From: Erythrocercus mccallii
Lineage: Eukaryota; Chordata; Aves; Passeriformes; Dicruridae
Assembly: GCA_013397435.1 (NCBI GenBank)
Contig: VZRG01000194.1
Location: forward strand, 622,541 to 686,540
DNA: 64,000 nucleotides
Direction of reading: 5' to 3'
The position numbers and the translations under genes are program-made. Shown piece after piece: positions 1 to 13,190 of the stretch. A model generated the notes under the pieces. That model did no database searches and was not told the origin of the DNA. It was given only the letters and a program-made list of their open reading frames with translations. Every line of letters begins with the position of its first letter. Positions within the stretch are counted from its first letter, which is position 1.

Positions 1-3000
1 CTCATTAAAGCCACATTAAGTATTAAAAAAAGAGACCATCAAAAACATTTGGCTCAAAGAGTGCTGGTGCAAGGGTATAGTGAAGAAGAAATGTTCACAT
101 GGAATTCTATTCAGACTGTGGCTCCTAGGCCATCCCTATGGATTGTTGGTAGTCTCTACAGTTTCAGAAGGTGCTCAAAAAATAATCACAAAGAGGGAAA
201 AAAACCAAAAACACATTCCTGAGTGTGCAAGCAAGAAAACTGGAGAGAAATAAGAAGACTAGGTCACCAGTCAAAGTTAAGCGTGACTCTCATCTGGTCA
301 CAAATGGGAAACATTGTTGAAACAAAGCACAATGTAATCCATATAGTTTTCTTTTCTCTGAAAAAGTATTAGGTTACCTACTGATGAAAGACAGACTGAT
401 GAATACTTTTACATGTTTTATTTCTTTGAAAATATATACTAGGTGCATAAACATGCCTCATAGGGGCAAAATCTTTGAAAAAAAATAAGGACCACAAAAG
501 CACAAGACAGAACCCAAAATGCTTTCCATCTCTTGGTGCTAAATGTGGGCCCAGGCAGAACTTCAGCCCGCTTTTGGGGACACCAGCCTTCATGCCTTGG
601 CTTCAACATCAGGAGCTCCCAGCAGGTAACCCAGATGGGCCTGTGGCATTTTTTAGACAGAGGCTCACGATGGTCACCAACCTACCAACCAGGACTTGTT
701 CACCACCTCCAAAGCCCAAATGAAGCAAAAGACAAAGCTAATCAAGATTTAACCTTTAAAATTAGACAACTTCCATCTGTTTGATTTCTTAAGCTGATCA
801 GGGCAGTCACATTAGTCAATTTTAATTTATCTGGCTTCCTTCCCAAGGAAATGAATACAAGTATTGCTTTGTCTACTCAGACAATAGTGCTGCCTGAGGC
901 TGGAAGTCCTAAAATGCTGGGGAGAGAGTCAAGATCACCAGGATCAAAATCCTTCCACCCTCTCCCTGCATCTCCATCAGAGACAGGAGAGCCCAGAAAG
1001 ATCAGATCATTGCCCTGAGCAGTGGCTTGGCCCTTTACACCCCACTTGCTTGAGTGGAAAGCAGCTGTACCACAGTCATCAGCAGCCAACTGAGATATTA
1101 ATGAGTGAGGAAGCCCCTGCCAGCAGCCCCTCGGCTCTCCCCCATTCCTGAGCAGAGGTGCTGCTTGGGGATGAGACAATGAGATCTATATATGCAACTG
1201 AAAAGAGTTGCTCACCCCAGAAATCCTCTTTTCTGCCAGGAATCATTACAAGCTGTTTGTGCTAGCTGTGGAAGTCAGTCATGCTCTTCTGGAGCAATCA
1301 GATGTATCCTGTGGGTATTGCTGGCTGCCAGGCTCAGTCCCAGCATCACTGTCTACATGATGCCCTGTCCTCCTTCACACCAAGCAAAGTTTTGGGGCAG
1401 AAGATCATGTGAAATGCATCAGAAAACATTGTTTTCTTCTTAAATACCGTCAATGCTTCCCAAAAAAACTAGACTAGGAATTATTTTACAAGAAAAAGAT
1501 CATTTGTAGGCCAGGGACTAAAGCACTACCATGAACTAGGTCAATCCCATCATTTGTTGCTTTTCAAAAGTACAATAACAGCGGGAAGAGAGGGTCAGGG
1601 TGGAATAATCATTTGTTAACAATTTTAATAGTAAAGCTTTATTGGTTTTCCCTATGGATCCTCATAGCTATTATAGTGAAATTAAGTGTTTTTCCTCCAA
1701 GTGAACTCTTGTTAATCCTTTTATTTAGGTTCAGAGCTACAGTACATGACCCTGCAAGAACATTCATCTACAGTCACAGCTGGAGCTGCAGACTCACTGG
1801 CTTGAAGGAATTAATTTCTTTGCAGGGCGGAAGCAACTGAAAAGCCAAAGGCTTATCTGCAGGAAAATCTGAATTTCACCAACCTGTACAGAGAACAGGA
1901 CAAACCAAAAATCTATAACCAGACACCTCATCAAGGAACAGATGCAAAAAACCTCTCGCACATTAGAGGGATACAATTTGGGGAGGGGGGAGGAATATTC
2001 TGCTGGTTTGCCATACCACATAACAATCTTTGGGTTTAAAAGAAAATCTGAATTTTATAACCAGATTAAATTTTAGTCCAATGAACTGCTACCAAGAGGT
2101 CATTCAGACTTCACAGTGTTTAATACCAGCCACCCAGGCTTTCTATTATCTCATAGCTTTGACAGTAACTTATTCATTTGCAAGACTGTATTATCTGAAG
2201 CCTGTTATTACTAAGTGAAAAGCCTGTTCTTGCTTCACCTTGGTTGTCAACTTCTCAGTCCATTTTCTCCTATGTAAGTAAATAACAATAGAAGTGTGAA
2301 GAATGCTGGAAAGTCAGTGTGTTTGACTGAGAATAATGGAAAAGATTGTCACCAAAAAAAATATTACAAAGTAGAAACTTGGCCATCAGATCACCAAGTG
2401 TAGCTATTGAAAGAGGCCACGAACAGGGAGAACTTCAAACATGAGTGATAACCTGCAGCTGGAATCTAAAATCTGGATTTTCTGATTTTGATGATATCCA
2501 AGAAAGTACTGTAAAAGCAGTTTTTAATAGTTTAATTTTCTCAATATAAAAAAAAGGAAAAGAAAATTCATAAAGCAGTGTTCAGATTCAACACTTCTTA
2601 CAAGAAGCTTTACATAAGCATTCACCAGATGCATCACATTCCAATTTTACACAGAATGCACTAAGACATTATTAACTTCATCGTGCATGAGTACAGTCAG
2701 CACCTTTCTAATTATATAAAAGTTTGACCCATTAAACTGATCAGAAATATTTGTATATCCACAAGCATTCACAGCAATTTATTTTGAGCATATTGCACTG
2801 AAATATTTACTTATGCTTTCTGAAGCTGAGCATCCCTGACACTTTTGAGACCTCAATATCTTGAATTTTTCAAATCATTGCTTTCCTAATCAAGGAATAA
2901 AGAGACATAAAAGCTTCATTTAATGAAAACAATTTAGAAGCAGATTTTTTTGGAGGAGAATCTAAGCACAGAAAACCCAGAGTACTTTTAATTCTCACCC

Positions 3001-6000
3001 ATATTTTCATTTAAATATTGAACTCAGTTACATTTACAATAGATTTCCAGCACATCCTCTCTGAGAAAATATTATAGTCACACTGAAATTCTTAAAAGCC
3101 TCTGAAACAGCATGAACAGGTCTTTACTAGAATTATTAAATAAGTAGCAACTGCCAATTAAAAGGGAAAAAAGCCAATTAAATTTCAATCAATTTGATTT
3201 AGATATAGGATTTTTATCAGTATGAAGTGAAAATATATTTAATTAAATCACACCAATGATGGAACATTCTCATTACACATTTATTTTATCCTACTAGTGC
3301 ATTTAACATAGCTGCCCTCAATAGTTTGTTCTCAAAGAAACCCTACTTAGATGATTCAGGTCAGACTGCACTGATTAAAATTATCACATTGACGTAGGCC
3401 ATCCACTAAGGAATCCACACACAGGAAAGAGCAAACGCTGTGTAGCCTTTGGAGGTTTCCCTGCTGCTCTCTTCTTGAATGAGAAGGACAAGATTTCAGC
3501 AGTAAAGGCCAAAGGGAACACCAGTGCTGGAGGGTGGACTGGAGCTGCCAAACTTACACAGGTCCTTCCTCCCACCATACAAAGAGGTTCCCTTCTAAGC
3601 ACTGCTTGCTAAACAGCTTATTCCTTAAGAGATATCTATCAATACGAATTCGTATTGCCGTAACGTTGCTACGCACTTTGCAATCATCAGCTGACAAAGA
3701 ATGAGGCAGTAATACTGTTCTGATGTTTTTCCTCTTCTGGTGTTTCTTAATAGCACTGATTCCCCCAAAGGAAGAAAATCCCTGAGCAGCAGCCATCGGG
3801 TTACACAGATTAGAGTGGCCTGTGAAGATGAGCTGTGCCAACAGCACTCACAAGTTAATAAGGATGTGAGCAATGAAGCTGGAGCTTGACACAGAAATAT
3901 TAATGATCTCTAGCAGTAACCTGGCTGACCTAGTGACAGCACATTGCCAAACAGTCAGAAAACTCAGTTGTTTCTTTCCTAAGTACCAAAATAGCAAGCA
4001 GCCTTCAAGGTAAAAGCTGACTTTATTCACTTACAAAAGTCATCATGAGCTATAATGGCACCACCACCCCCTCCTTTTTAATTTTGTTCTTTTCATTATC
4101 ATTATCCCAGGTGGCTTCCAGGAAGTCCCTTGCAAACTAGTCACTATTATGAAGATGGCCTATTTTAATCACAGTCCCTTGACAAGAACAGCTAATTATC
4201 TAACTTTTCTGTATGAACTACCAGATGGCTTTAGTTCTATACTTAACTTTTAGTTTTCAGTAACTAGTGATACTTGCACATTAGAAAATGTCAGGGATTA
4301 CACAGAACAGACATAATACCAGTAGCAACACCAGTACCTCAGACACGGGCAGGATAGAAACATACGTATCTACTGCATTCTTCCACTAAAATAATAAAGT
4401 TACTTGAGATGGCAAGCATCTGTCACCTTTTCTTATGGGACTTCCCAAACATGTGCCAGTAGGCTTTTGTTGTCACTGCATTGTTTGGGTTTTTTGTCCA
4501 TAAACAACATTAGCATCCATTTCAAGGAAAGCAAGGGGGAGCTCCCATGTTGTTCCCACCAGATCCCTCTTGCACTTTCCCAGTTGTGCTCCTCCTAAGA
4601 TCCCACTTTTAGGTGCACCTACTTTCCTGAGCATGCCCACACTGCATGCCATGGCCCAGCACTCAGCGGGACTGAGCATCCAGAAAGTACCTCAGCATGG
4701 TGTCCCATGGGACTACACACTCAAGTTCAGGGGGATGGGATTGCAAAGTTGTTATCACTGACAGTGCAATCAGCAAGCACAGCTTCCATGTGCTTGCCAA
4801 AATGTGTACCAAAGCAGGCAGATTTCCGCTGGTTCCAAAAACTGGAGCTCAGGCAGGGTTTAAGAGCATCCCGGTCCATGACATGATGCAGTGCAGACAT
4901 AAAACAGTGAGAGAATCTGGACTGAGTGCATTGGGGTAGTATTTACCCCTGGTGTGCACAAGCAAAATTCAGCTGATTCTGACTAAAGACAATGAAGATC
5001 AACCAACAACAAGACAAGGCCAAAGATCAGCCAAGTGAAGGAGTTTCGTGCACAGGACACTGTATCACAGGAGGGCAAAACCCACTGGATATTAACCATA
5101 GCAAACATATCCCTTGTAAGTCATGCGCATAAAAATGCAGGCAATTTCCTGTTACATTCTTCTCACTATACTTAAAATCTAGAGCTTGTTACATACACCT
5201 ATTCTACATAGCCAAAAGTCTTTTTTTACAAAATACAGTAGCAGTGATTTATTTTTTCTGTATTGGTTTCTATTTGTTTGAATACCTGTAGCCACTCAGT
5301 GATGTTGCAACATTAACTACAAAATAATCAAAGAACCCAGACCTGAGAAAATTCCTATGACTCTGACAACACAGAATTTTAACTTCTTTTAAAAAAAGAG
5401 TAGAAATGGAGTGAGTGTCTGGATACAAAAACAAATGAAAAAGCATTGATAGGTTAAGAAAACACTGTATTCAAGTTTCAAAAAAAGCACTACAAGAAAT
5501 ACTAAATAAAATTTCAAACAGCAGTTTTTATTATTTTTGTGTCTGTGTATCTTTAGACAGTCACTCACTTTTGATGACCTGCTCTAAAAGGTTTAGGATG
5601 TATTTCTAGAACAAAGAAAAGACCTTCACATTCAGAAAGCAATTTTTTAGTCACATTAGATCTAAGAAAATATAGAATTAATTTAATTATACTGATAACA
5701 AATTCAGAAGGGAGAATCTTTTTTTTTTAAAGATAGCAATCAGTTACTTTTGTGAATAAGTAGAAACAGCAACATGACCATATTATCATAGTCTATAATA
5801 TTGCAAACACAATCAGACAAGTGCCCCTGGGCACTATCACAGCAATATTAGGATGCCTAAGCGTAAATAACAATCTGAGTTTTCTCAGGTTCACAGCAGC
5901 ACCTCTGAGGCAGGACAGCAGGAAAGAAAGGCTGCCTGAACACGTGCCACACCAGTGACAAAACTGATTTTTGCTGGTGTAATAGCTGTTACAGCTTCCA

Positions 6001-6556
6001 TTTGTAAGGCTGCTCATCTTCGAATTAGTTGTGGAAAGGATGCATTAAATTAATGGAACACTGCTAGAACTTGGGACAATTCTCAGATTTGGGTCTGGAT
6101 TCCAAAGTCAGTTTGATCTTCTCAATCTGAAGTGGAAATTATGTCAGGTTTCATTTTCTGCCACTAGAGTCCAGCTGAAGTCAGTTCTTGGAATAAGTGC
6201 TCCAACAGAAACCCAAAGCAGAAGATCCTCCACCCCTTTAATATTTGCTTGAAGGTGTTTATGAGAGATTTATACATGCAAACCTTCCCAAACTGAACAA
6301 TAATTTACATCTGTAGAATCCATAACATCAATCTTGCAACAATCACACTGTAATATCTATTTTTAGAGTTTTTGGAGCTAATTTAAGAGTCAGTGCTGAG
6401 CATAAGAGGTCTTGGGAAACTGACTCGTAACAACAATCTATAGTTATATTTCACAGAGCCCTAGATCTTCCTGAAATGGAAACAAGGGTAACTATTGCCA
6501 AGAAAATCAAGTTTGGTTGATTTTTCCCATGTAGTGCTATTCAACGTTCAGTAAAC
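1..6556. other. Unique AT-rich non-coding sequence, no gene seen
   Basis: No open frame in this stretch resembles a known protein. The longest is about 100 codons and none has domain-like composition. I see no repeat-family signature, tRNA-like fold or CpG-rich patch. The only local structures are an 18-bp palindrome at 3640-3657 and short A or T runs. It reads as intergenic or intronic bird DNA. Short coding exons cannot be excluded by eye. Confidence 0.6.
3640..3657. repeat. Perfect 18-bp palindrome
   Basis: CAATACGAATTCGTATTG reads identically on both strands and contains two CpGs in a region with few of them. Nothing next to it identifies a mobile element or a known binding site. About 0.2 perfect 18-bp palindromes are expected by chance in 64 kb of even composition, so it may be coincidence. 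Confidence 0.9.
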
Positions 6557-7262
6557 GACAGAATCACAGAAGCAGTTAGTGCCACATCCAGCCTTTAACA
6601 CCTTCAGGGAGAGTGGTTCCGCCACCTTCCTTGGCAGCACATTCCAATGCCCAACCACCCTTTCTGTGAAGAAATTCTCCCTAACGTCCAACTTGAACCT
6701 TCCCTGGCACATCTTTACACTATGTCCTCTTGTCCTGTCACTGGTTACGTGGTAGAAGAGGCTGACCCCCACCTAGCTACACCCTCCTTTCAGGCAGTTG
6801 TAGAGAATGATAAGGTCCCCCCTGAGCCTCCTTTTTTCCAGGCTTAACACCCCCAAATGCCTCAGCTACTTCTCATCAGACTTGTGCTCCAGACCTTTTA
6901 ACCAGCTTTACTCTGGCAAAGTTCTCTCCTCTTCTTTGGACACCCTCTAGCATGTCAACATCCTTCCTAAACTGTGGAGCCCAGAACTGGACACAGCACT
7001 CAAGGTAGGGCCTCACCAGTGCCAAATACAGGGCAAGAATGATCTCCCTGCTCCTGCTGCACACACTATTCCTGATACAGGCCAGGATGTCACTATTTGG
7101 CCACATGGGCACACTGCTGGCTCATGTTCAGCTGCTGTCAATCAGTACCTCAGGTCCCTTTCTGCCTGGGCACTGTCCAGCCACTCTGTCCCCAACCTGT
7201 GGTGCTTCAGGGGTTTGTTGTGGCCAAAGTGCAGGATCAGCTTGGATTCTGATCAGTTTGTA
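6557..7262 (-). mobile_element. CR1 LINE copy A (5'-truncated)
   Basis: This is a 5'-truncated chicken-repeat-1 non-LTR retrotransposon lying on the minus strand, with its 3' end at the low coordinate. The start (GACAGAATCACAG) is a decayed CR1 3' terminal repeat. The body follows the well-known antisense CR1 phrases: 'ccctgagcctcc', 'tgtcctcttgtcctgtcact', and the stretch around 6978 corresponding to 'gcccagaactgg'. The match fades after about 7247, where the copy is truncated. It is frame-broken and cannot move on its own. CR1 is the dominant LINE of birds, so this is also strong taxonomic evidence. Confidence 0.95.
6560..7112 (-). pseudogene. CR1 ORF2 (pol) C-terminal remnant
   Basis: On the minus strand, two frames carry the C-terminal part of CR1 pol downstream of the reverse transcriptase palm. 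Residues [19 protein letters not shown] followed by [17 protein letters not shown] lie at about 6925-7090. [20 protein letters not shown] followed by [12 protein letters not shown] lies at about 6600-6740. In an intact element these form one continuous frame. Here they sit in different frames, so at least one frameshift separates them. It is part of CR1 copy A and has no host function that I can see. Confidence 0.85.
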
Positions 7263-7903
7263 ACACTGCAATGTCTGCTGCCACTCCTCAGTTTCAGTCT
7301 GATTAAATCAATGGGGGAGTGACTTCAAGTTATGATTTTAAATGAACATGTCCTAGATTGGTTAGTTTTTGTCACATAGTCATTTGTCCAAGCAGCAGCA
7401 GAATGGGAGAGACCTCATCTGCCTGCCCTGGCTGCACAGGCAGCCTTGGCCAAGTCAGTTTTAGGCTGCTTCCCATTACTGAGCTCAGCTGCACATCATC
7501 TCGTCACCTAGAGGAATCCCTAGCTATGTCCTGTCCTAGTATTGGGATAAGACCCCTCTCTTCTCCCTATATCTTGGTTCAAACGGACCCACAGGAAGCT
7601 CAAAATTAGCTGTAATATCTCTGCAGCATGCCCCCAATGGCAAACTGAAACGCTACTTGGATGTTCTATAACTCAGTTCCTCACTAAAACAAAGAGGTAC
7701 CTCACCACAAAAGTGAGATAAAGCTTAACCTATTAATGAACATAAATAACCCAAGCAATAATGCCCACATAGGCAAATATTGACAAAGGGCAACAATTTC
7801 AAAGAAGCAACTCAAGTACACTGAATCCTCCTGAGTCATTCCTCTGTGGGATTACTGCTCCATGGTGACTTTCTTTCAAAGCTCTATCTCACAGCATCTT
7901 CTC

Positions 7904-7915
7904 ATGCATATGCAT
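7904..7915. promoter_or_regulatory. MORE-like POU-dimer palindrome (candidate)
   Basis: ATGCATATGCAT is a perfect 12-bp palindrome. It equals the published 'more palindromic octamer recognition element' (MORE), bound by POU-factor homodimers such as Oct-1 and Oct-4. The match is seen directly; that it functions here is inference. A 12-bp site has a low but not negligible chance of arising in AT-rich DNA. Confidence 0.3.
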
Positions 7916-8081
7916 ATTGCCAGTGTCCATTCTACAATCTCAATCACTTCTGTCTGTAGCTTCATTAAGTGGAAGACTCCTAAAAGAAAAGTGAGGGGGT
8001 GGAAGGGTGGGAACCTCCGGTGGAAAATATTTACAGCTAGAAAACACAAGGACAAAACTCTTTTTCTTGATCAAGAGTACT

Positions 8082-8118
8082 AGATATACAAAGAAAACAT
8101 AGATATACTAGAAAACAT
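8082..8118. repeat. Two-copy tandem repeat (19/18 bp)
   Basis: The unit AGATATACAAAGAAAACAT (8082-8100) is followed directly by AGATATACTAGAAAACAT (8101-8118), and then by the start of a third copy (AGATAACAC). This is a small local duplication, probably from replication slippage. Confidence 0.85.
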
Positions 8119-11100
8119 AGATAACACCTCTGAGAGCACATATAAGCAACTGCATGTTAATACTAAGCATTTCCTTCTTCTCTTCATGAAAAGAGTCAAT
8201 TGAATAGGACAAGAAATAATTCATCCTTTTATTTTCATCCAACTTTGCTTCATATCTGTGCACCATTATTTAACTGTTAAGAGTCTGACATGGTATATAA
8301 AGACCTTTGTTCCTGAAGACATTCATAATATCATGTTAGAACTCTGATTAGCAGCCATATCTTAACATCACCTAATAAAATTACTAACATGGGTGATATA
8401 CAACAATATCAGAAAGCCTCCAGATACAGACCAGCTTGGGCAAGCCACATGAGTGAGTTATCTTTAGTACTGGAAGGAACTGATGAGGTAATTTCTTCAG
8501 TAACTTATCAAAGAAAAAAAAAGCATACGGCTTTAAATCCTAACTCACACTTTATCCCACATAGCAGCAGGAGGGTTTTACTAATTGCAATCTGCAGAAC
8601 ATATGGACTGGAATACATCCCATCATCCGGCACCTCAAAACTATAGGCATTAAGTCGCTAAGCTTTAGCACACTGTTTACAATTTGCCTTATGAATATGT
8701 CACTGCTTTTTGCATTACTAATGCACACATGTAAAGAAAAAAAAGAAGCTTTATTAGCTGCAACTAGCACAAACATCAAAGACTCATAGTGCAAAGAAAT
8801 CCATTATTACGCTGCCTTTCCATGGAGGCTAAGCAAGGACAGTGGCTTTACGATCCCCTTTTTACACAAAACAGATTCAGAATCCTTTTTTCTCTGCCTT
8901 CACATTTCCTGACTGCATCCTTGCATAAGGAAGCCTGTGAGCCTTTGAAGCCTCCACCCAAAACAAACATGAATCTTTATAACTTTTGTAATCTGCTTTT
9001 TGGCCACCCAGTGAGAATCTAACAGGATCTCTTGTTTGAAGGCCACCACAGAATAATACTAGCAGGGGAAAAGAAAAAGAAGATGAGATCCAAATATAAT
9101 CATTACATAATATTTTCCTAATGAAATATAAAGCTGCTTTAATCTAAACAGTATGTCAAGATCTTTATTAATCTACTTCAAATGAGGGACTATATTCATC
9201 AAATCAGCAGAGTGAAACCAAAACAAGCAGAAAATAATTTTAATGTTTAGACAGGAATTCTAAAAATTACTCATCTCTTAAATAAATAGGCAGTAGGATC
9301 CTAAATTTTGAAACCTCTCCTAGATAGGCATTCTCTGGAGACATCAACCTGTGACTGACATGAGTCCTTCTAAGAATAATCAAGCTCTGTTACCAAGAGC
9401 ACATGCTGCACAGGACTATGGTGTTGAAACCCCAGAGCAAGCATGGAGGAGAAGCTGCCTCAAGTTTGTGGAATCCCAGAAAATTGTTTTGGGAAGGCTC
9501 TCTCACCCCAACCACCATCCCAGGTGCAAATGGGAAAGAAGTGCAAGTGCTGTTGCACGTGAAATTCAGTGCCAGAGGGATGCTTCCCTCCATCCTGAAA
9601 CAGGTTATACCTTCCCACAACTTTGAACATCTTCACTCTAAAAAAGGTATGGACTGAGCAATACAGCTAAAAAGGTACTAGCTGTCCCCTTGTCATGATC
9701 CAATACTGTATTTGGCTCCTATTTGTTTCACATTGTCATGATTTACATCTTTACAGACCCTTTTTATCTCCCCTCTATTCACATTTCCGAGAGCATTTCA
9801 ATTTCCAGTTTGCAAGGAAGTATTCATTCTGAAGGATTCTGAAGTTACTTCTCTATAGTATAGGATACTTCTAAAGAAAACCCAGATGGAATTCCAGTTT
9901 CATGTCTTTTTACTACTAAGTTATGCAAACCTAGGAAATCGTTTAAACACAAAAAATCATACTCTCAGGATTTTTCTTATCAAAAACAACCTGTACCTTT
10001 TTGATATTTCAAACTCTCCCATGTAGTCTGTCTTACATTCATTTATTAGCATTTTTATTTATCAACCCACAGCCATGTTTAAAAATAAATTAAAAGAACA
10101 CTCAGAAATGCACCACTATGATATAATGTAACAGTTAATTATTAATTCCAATCATTAACTTCAAAGGCAGAGATATTGAAATAACTCTCATAGTGAAGCA
10201 TTCTCGTAAAAGAAACAGGAAGAAGCACTGACCAAGACATATGGGCACATATCTGTCTTGTATTGGCTGCTTTGTTTTTCCTTCACATTCATATGAAAGT
10301 TGCAAAGCATGTTTCTGCCATTACTCTTAAGGAAAAACAAAACAAGAGTAGAAACACAGATCAACATGTGGAAGCTCTGTGGTCCACCTATAGCACTCCC
10401 TCCCAGCTCACAAACTGTCAACACAACACAGGAAAGACTAGGAAAAATTTGCATGTTAAAGTGTTCTGAAACTTTTCAGAAAATTAAAGGACATGTCCTG
10501 AGGAAAAAACATCCCAGACTGAGGCTTCTTAAAAACATTCTCCTTTTCCTACACCTTCTGATTTGACAGCATCTCTTCACAATATGAAATCCTTTGATCT
10601 CCACTCACTTGCTGGCACCTGCAACCTAGGGCTGGGTTTTCCTTGTTTTAGAAAATCATACTCTAGGGATACACAAACAGAAGTGTCCGTAAGGTCTATT
10701 AGAGTGCAGAAGAGCAAGGCTCTTGAAGAGAGGTGGACAAAGAGGCTGCTAGACACAGCATTTCTGCAGTAAAACAGAGCCATATGCATGCACAATGCAG
10801 GTCACACCAAAAGCGAGAGAAAGTGGCGACGTGAAACAGCTCTGCAGAAATGAACGCTGCAGTCAAAAATACATTTTGCAAATCAGGGCAATGAATATTT
10901 GATCCAACCCCTGTTATCTCCTTAAAGTGCGAGAAGAACTTTATGATATCGTAAATATATCACAGCTCACCTGTTATCTCATGTGAGAAGGTTCTGGGTG
11001 TTAGATGAGCCAAAGGTAGGAAATTGCCTAAAGGTGTATGTGCTGCAGTGCCCTGACTCCAGCAGGCAACAATGGCAGGGCCCAGACTTCTGGAATCCAC

Positions 11101-11999
11101 TGATAGCAGGCAAGAATGCAGCTGCAGAATAAACCTGGGACCACTCAAAACTATGAGCTCAAAATACTATCTAGAGGAAACTTGCTGTGGGATGCATTTA
11201 GGTTTGCAAAAAGGCAAATTGATACAATATTTTATATTTTCAGCTACCTTCACTCAGTGTTACAGATCATCTGACAGGACTTATTCACATAATAAGTAAG
11301 CAATAATATTCAAAGAATTGTTAGAAAAATGAAGTCTTATCAACATCTTAAGCATAAGCATATCTTGAACTGTATTTCAAGATGTTTAGGATTTTTTTTG
11401 ACAATGAAATAAATTTTTTTTTTGAGCAGGTCGTTGTAACATACAGTAAGTACCACACTGTGTGAGGAAAGCGTACTGGGGAAACCCTACTGTCACCTTT
11501 TTTCCCCTACAATGTCTGTCACTGCTATTCTGGAACCAGGCATTTCTCTCCCTTTAAGATAGTGCTGCTCACAGCTCCCTACTTAGCATATGCAAAGAGG
11601 AAAACTTTCCTAAAGGAAACATCTTGAATACATGTTAACTGCTGAGAATTTAAGGAGGATACACTACAGAACTACCACTTTATTAACACCTGACAATGCA
11701 GGATGTGTACACGGCAAGAAGAGGATAATTTTGTCAATTTCTTGCCGTATTTCCATTTTTTCAAATTCTATACAAAGAATGAGGGATTCAGCATGACCCA
11801 CTTTGCTGCTGCCTCATCTTCCCTCCATCACAAGAACAGTCAAGTGAAAATAATCCCTTCTCACTCACTACATATTCTCTGTAAAGCAATACATCAGCTG
11901 AAAAACCTACATCATCCCAATAAAGATACTGCATGGTTATCTCTCAAACTGAATCTTTTTTTCTGCTACACTTACATGGTGCTAGATAGAAAATTCTAA

Positions 12000-12029
12000 T
12001 ACATACATACATATATATATACACACACA
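12000..12029. repeat. Compound (TACA)n(TA)n(CA)n microsatellite
   Basis: A run of TACATACATACA passes into TATATATA and then ACACACACA. It is about 30 bp, alternates purine and pyrimidine, and is likely polymorphic in length between individuals. Confidence 0.9.
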
Positions 12030-13158
12030 GGTCCCATGAATAAGAAAGGCATTCAGTGAGATTCTGGCTATGCACAAGCATTCCTTCCCTTGCCAGTAAC
12101 CAGAATGTAAAATAACTCTCCTCCCCCGAAAATTTCCTTTTATTGGGATATTTGTTTCAAATTCATCTAAAAAAACTAAATCAGCTGACAAATCTGAAAT
12201 AGCTAAACTGCCATTTACAACTGCAATCTGGCTATGATCAAACATTTGTTATTTTTATTTGCAGAAGATCAAAATGACTTTCAGAGTAAAGCACTTTTTC
12301 AAAGGCCTTTGGTGCAAATTCAATTTACGAAAACTCATCACTGACTACATTAATGTATTCCTTTCTGTGAGATCCAGTTCTGCATTCCCCATAGAAAGTA
12401 CATTAACCTCTTAAATAACCAACCCATATAGGCTTGCTTCCAGCTGCTTGTAAGCAGATGAGACTGAAAATACTTCAGACCTGGAGGCTGGAACCAGCTG
12501 CTGTCTTTTAAAGAAGTATTTGTTTCATCCCAACATCCTTGTCGATAAGACAAAAATAAATATTCTTGCAACTGAAAAATCTCCTTTCCTGAGTCACAGA
12601 AAAAGAATTAACCTTTTATTTATAAAAAAGCACTCTTCAATCTTAAGAGACTAGAATATTAATCAGAAAATTCATAAGAAGCCAACAAAATTGATATAAA
12701 TGAAATATGCAGCTCAAAAAAAAAAAATTGGCCAGAACTTGGCTTTTGGGTTACTTAATGTTGTGAATTTGAAAGGAAAAAAAAAAAGAAAGCTAAACAA
12801 AACAACAGCTGTCATACCTGAGATTCATAAAATAGTAAACTTTTTCATGAGGTAAAACCATCCATCTTCTGTATCTCAAGCATGGATTCAATAGAACATT
12901 CCACGTATTTTGACCACCAGAAATGTTAATTTCTACACCAGAAATCACCTAGCTATCAATCCTTGGAGGGTAAAAGTAAGTATTAATCCAACACCAACAT
13001 ATATAAAGCATCATTTATTTTAAAAAATCATAAGGAAAGAAGTGGCTATGACTATAGAAGAGCTACCAGAAACCACTTCTCCAGAATGTTGATGTACTTG
13101 GGAGTTCTTCCTCCCACTCACAGAGAAGTAGCAGGAGTTGGACAGCACTTGCTTACTT

Positions 13159-13190
13159 GGGGGAGGGATGGGGTTGCTGGGAGGGAGGGG
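13159..13190 (+). repeat. G-rich tract with quadruplex-forming pattern
   Basis: Six runs of three to five G lie within 32 bp: 13159-13163, 13165-13167, 13170-13173, 13179-13181, 13183-13185 and 13187-13190. The loops are 1-5 bases, so the tract fits the standard G-quadruplex pattern on the plus strand. More G-rich sequence (GTGGTGGGGGAGG) follows. No CpG island or promoter is evident around it. Confidence 0.8.
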
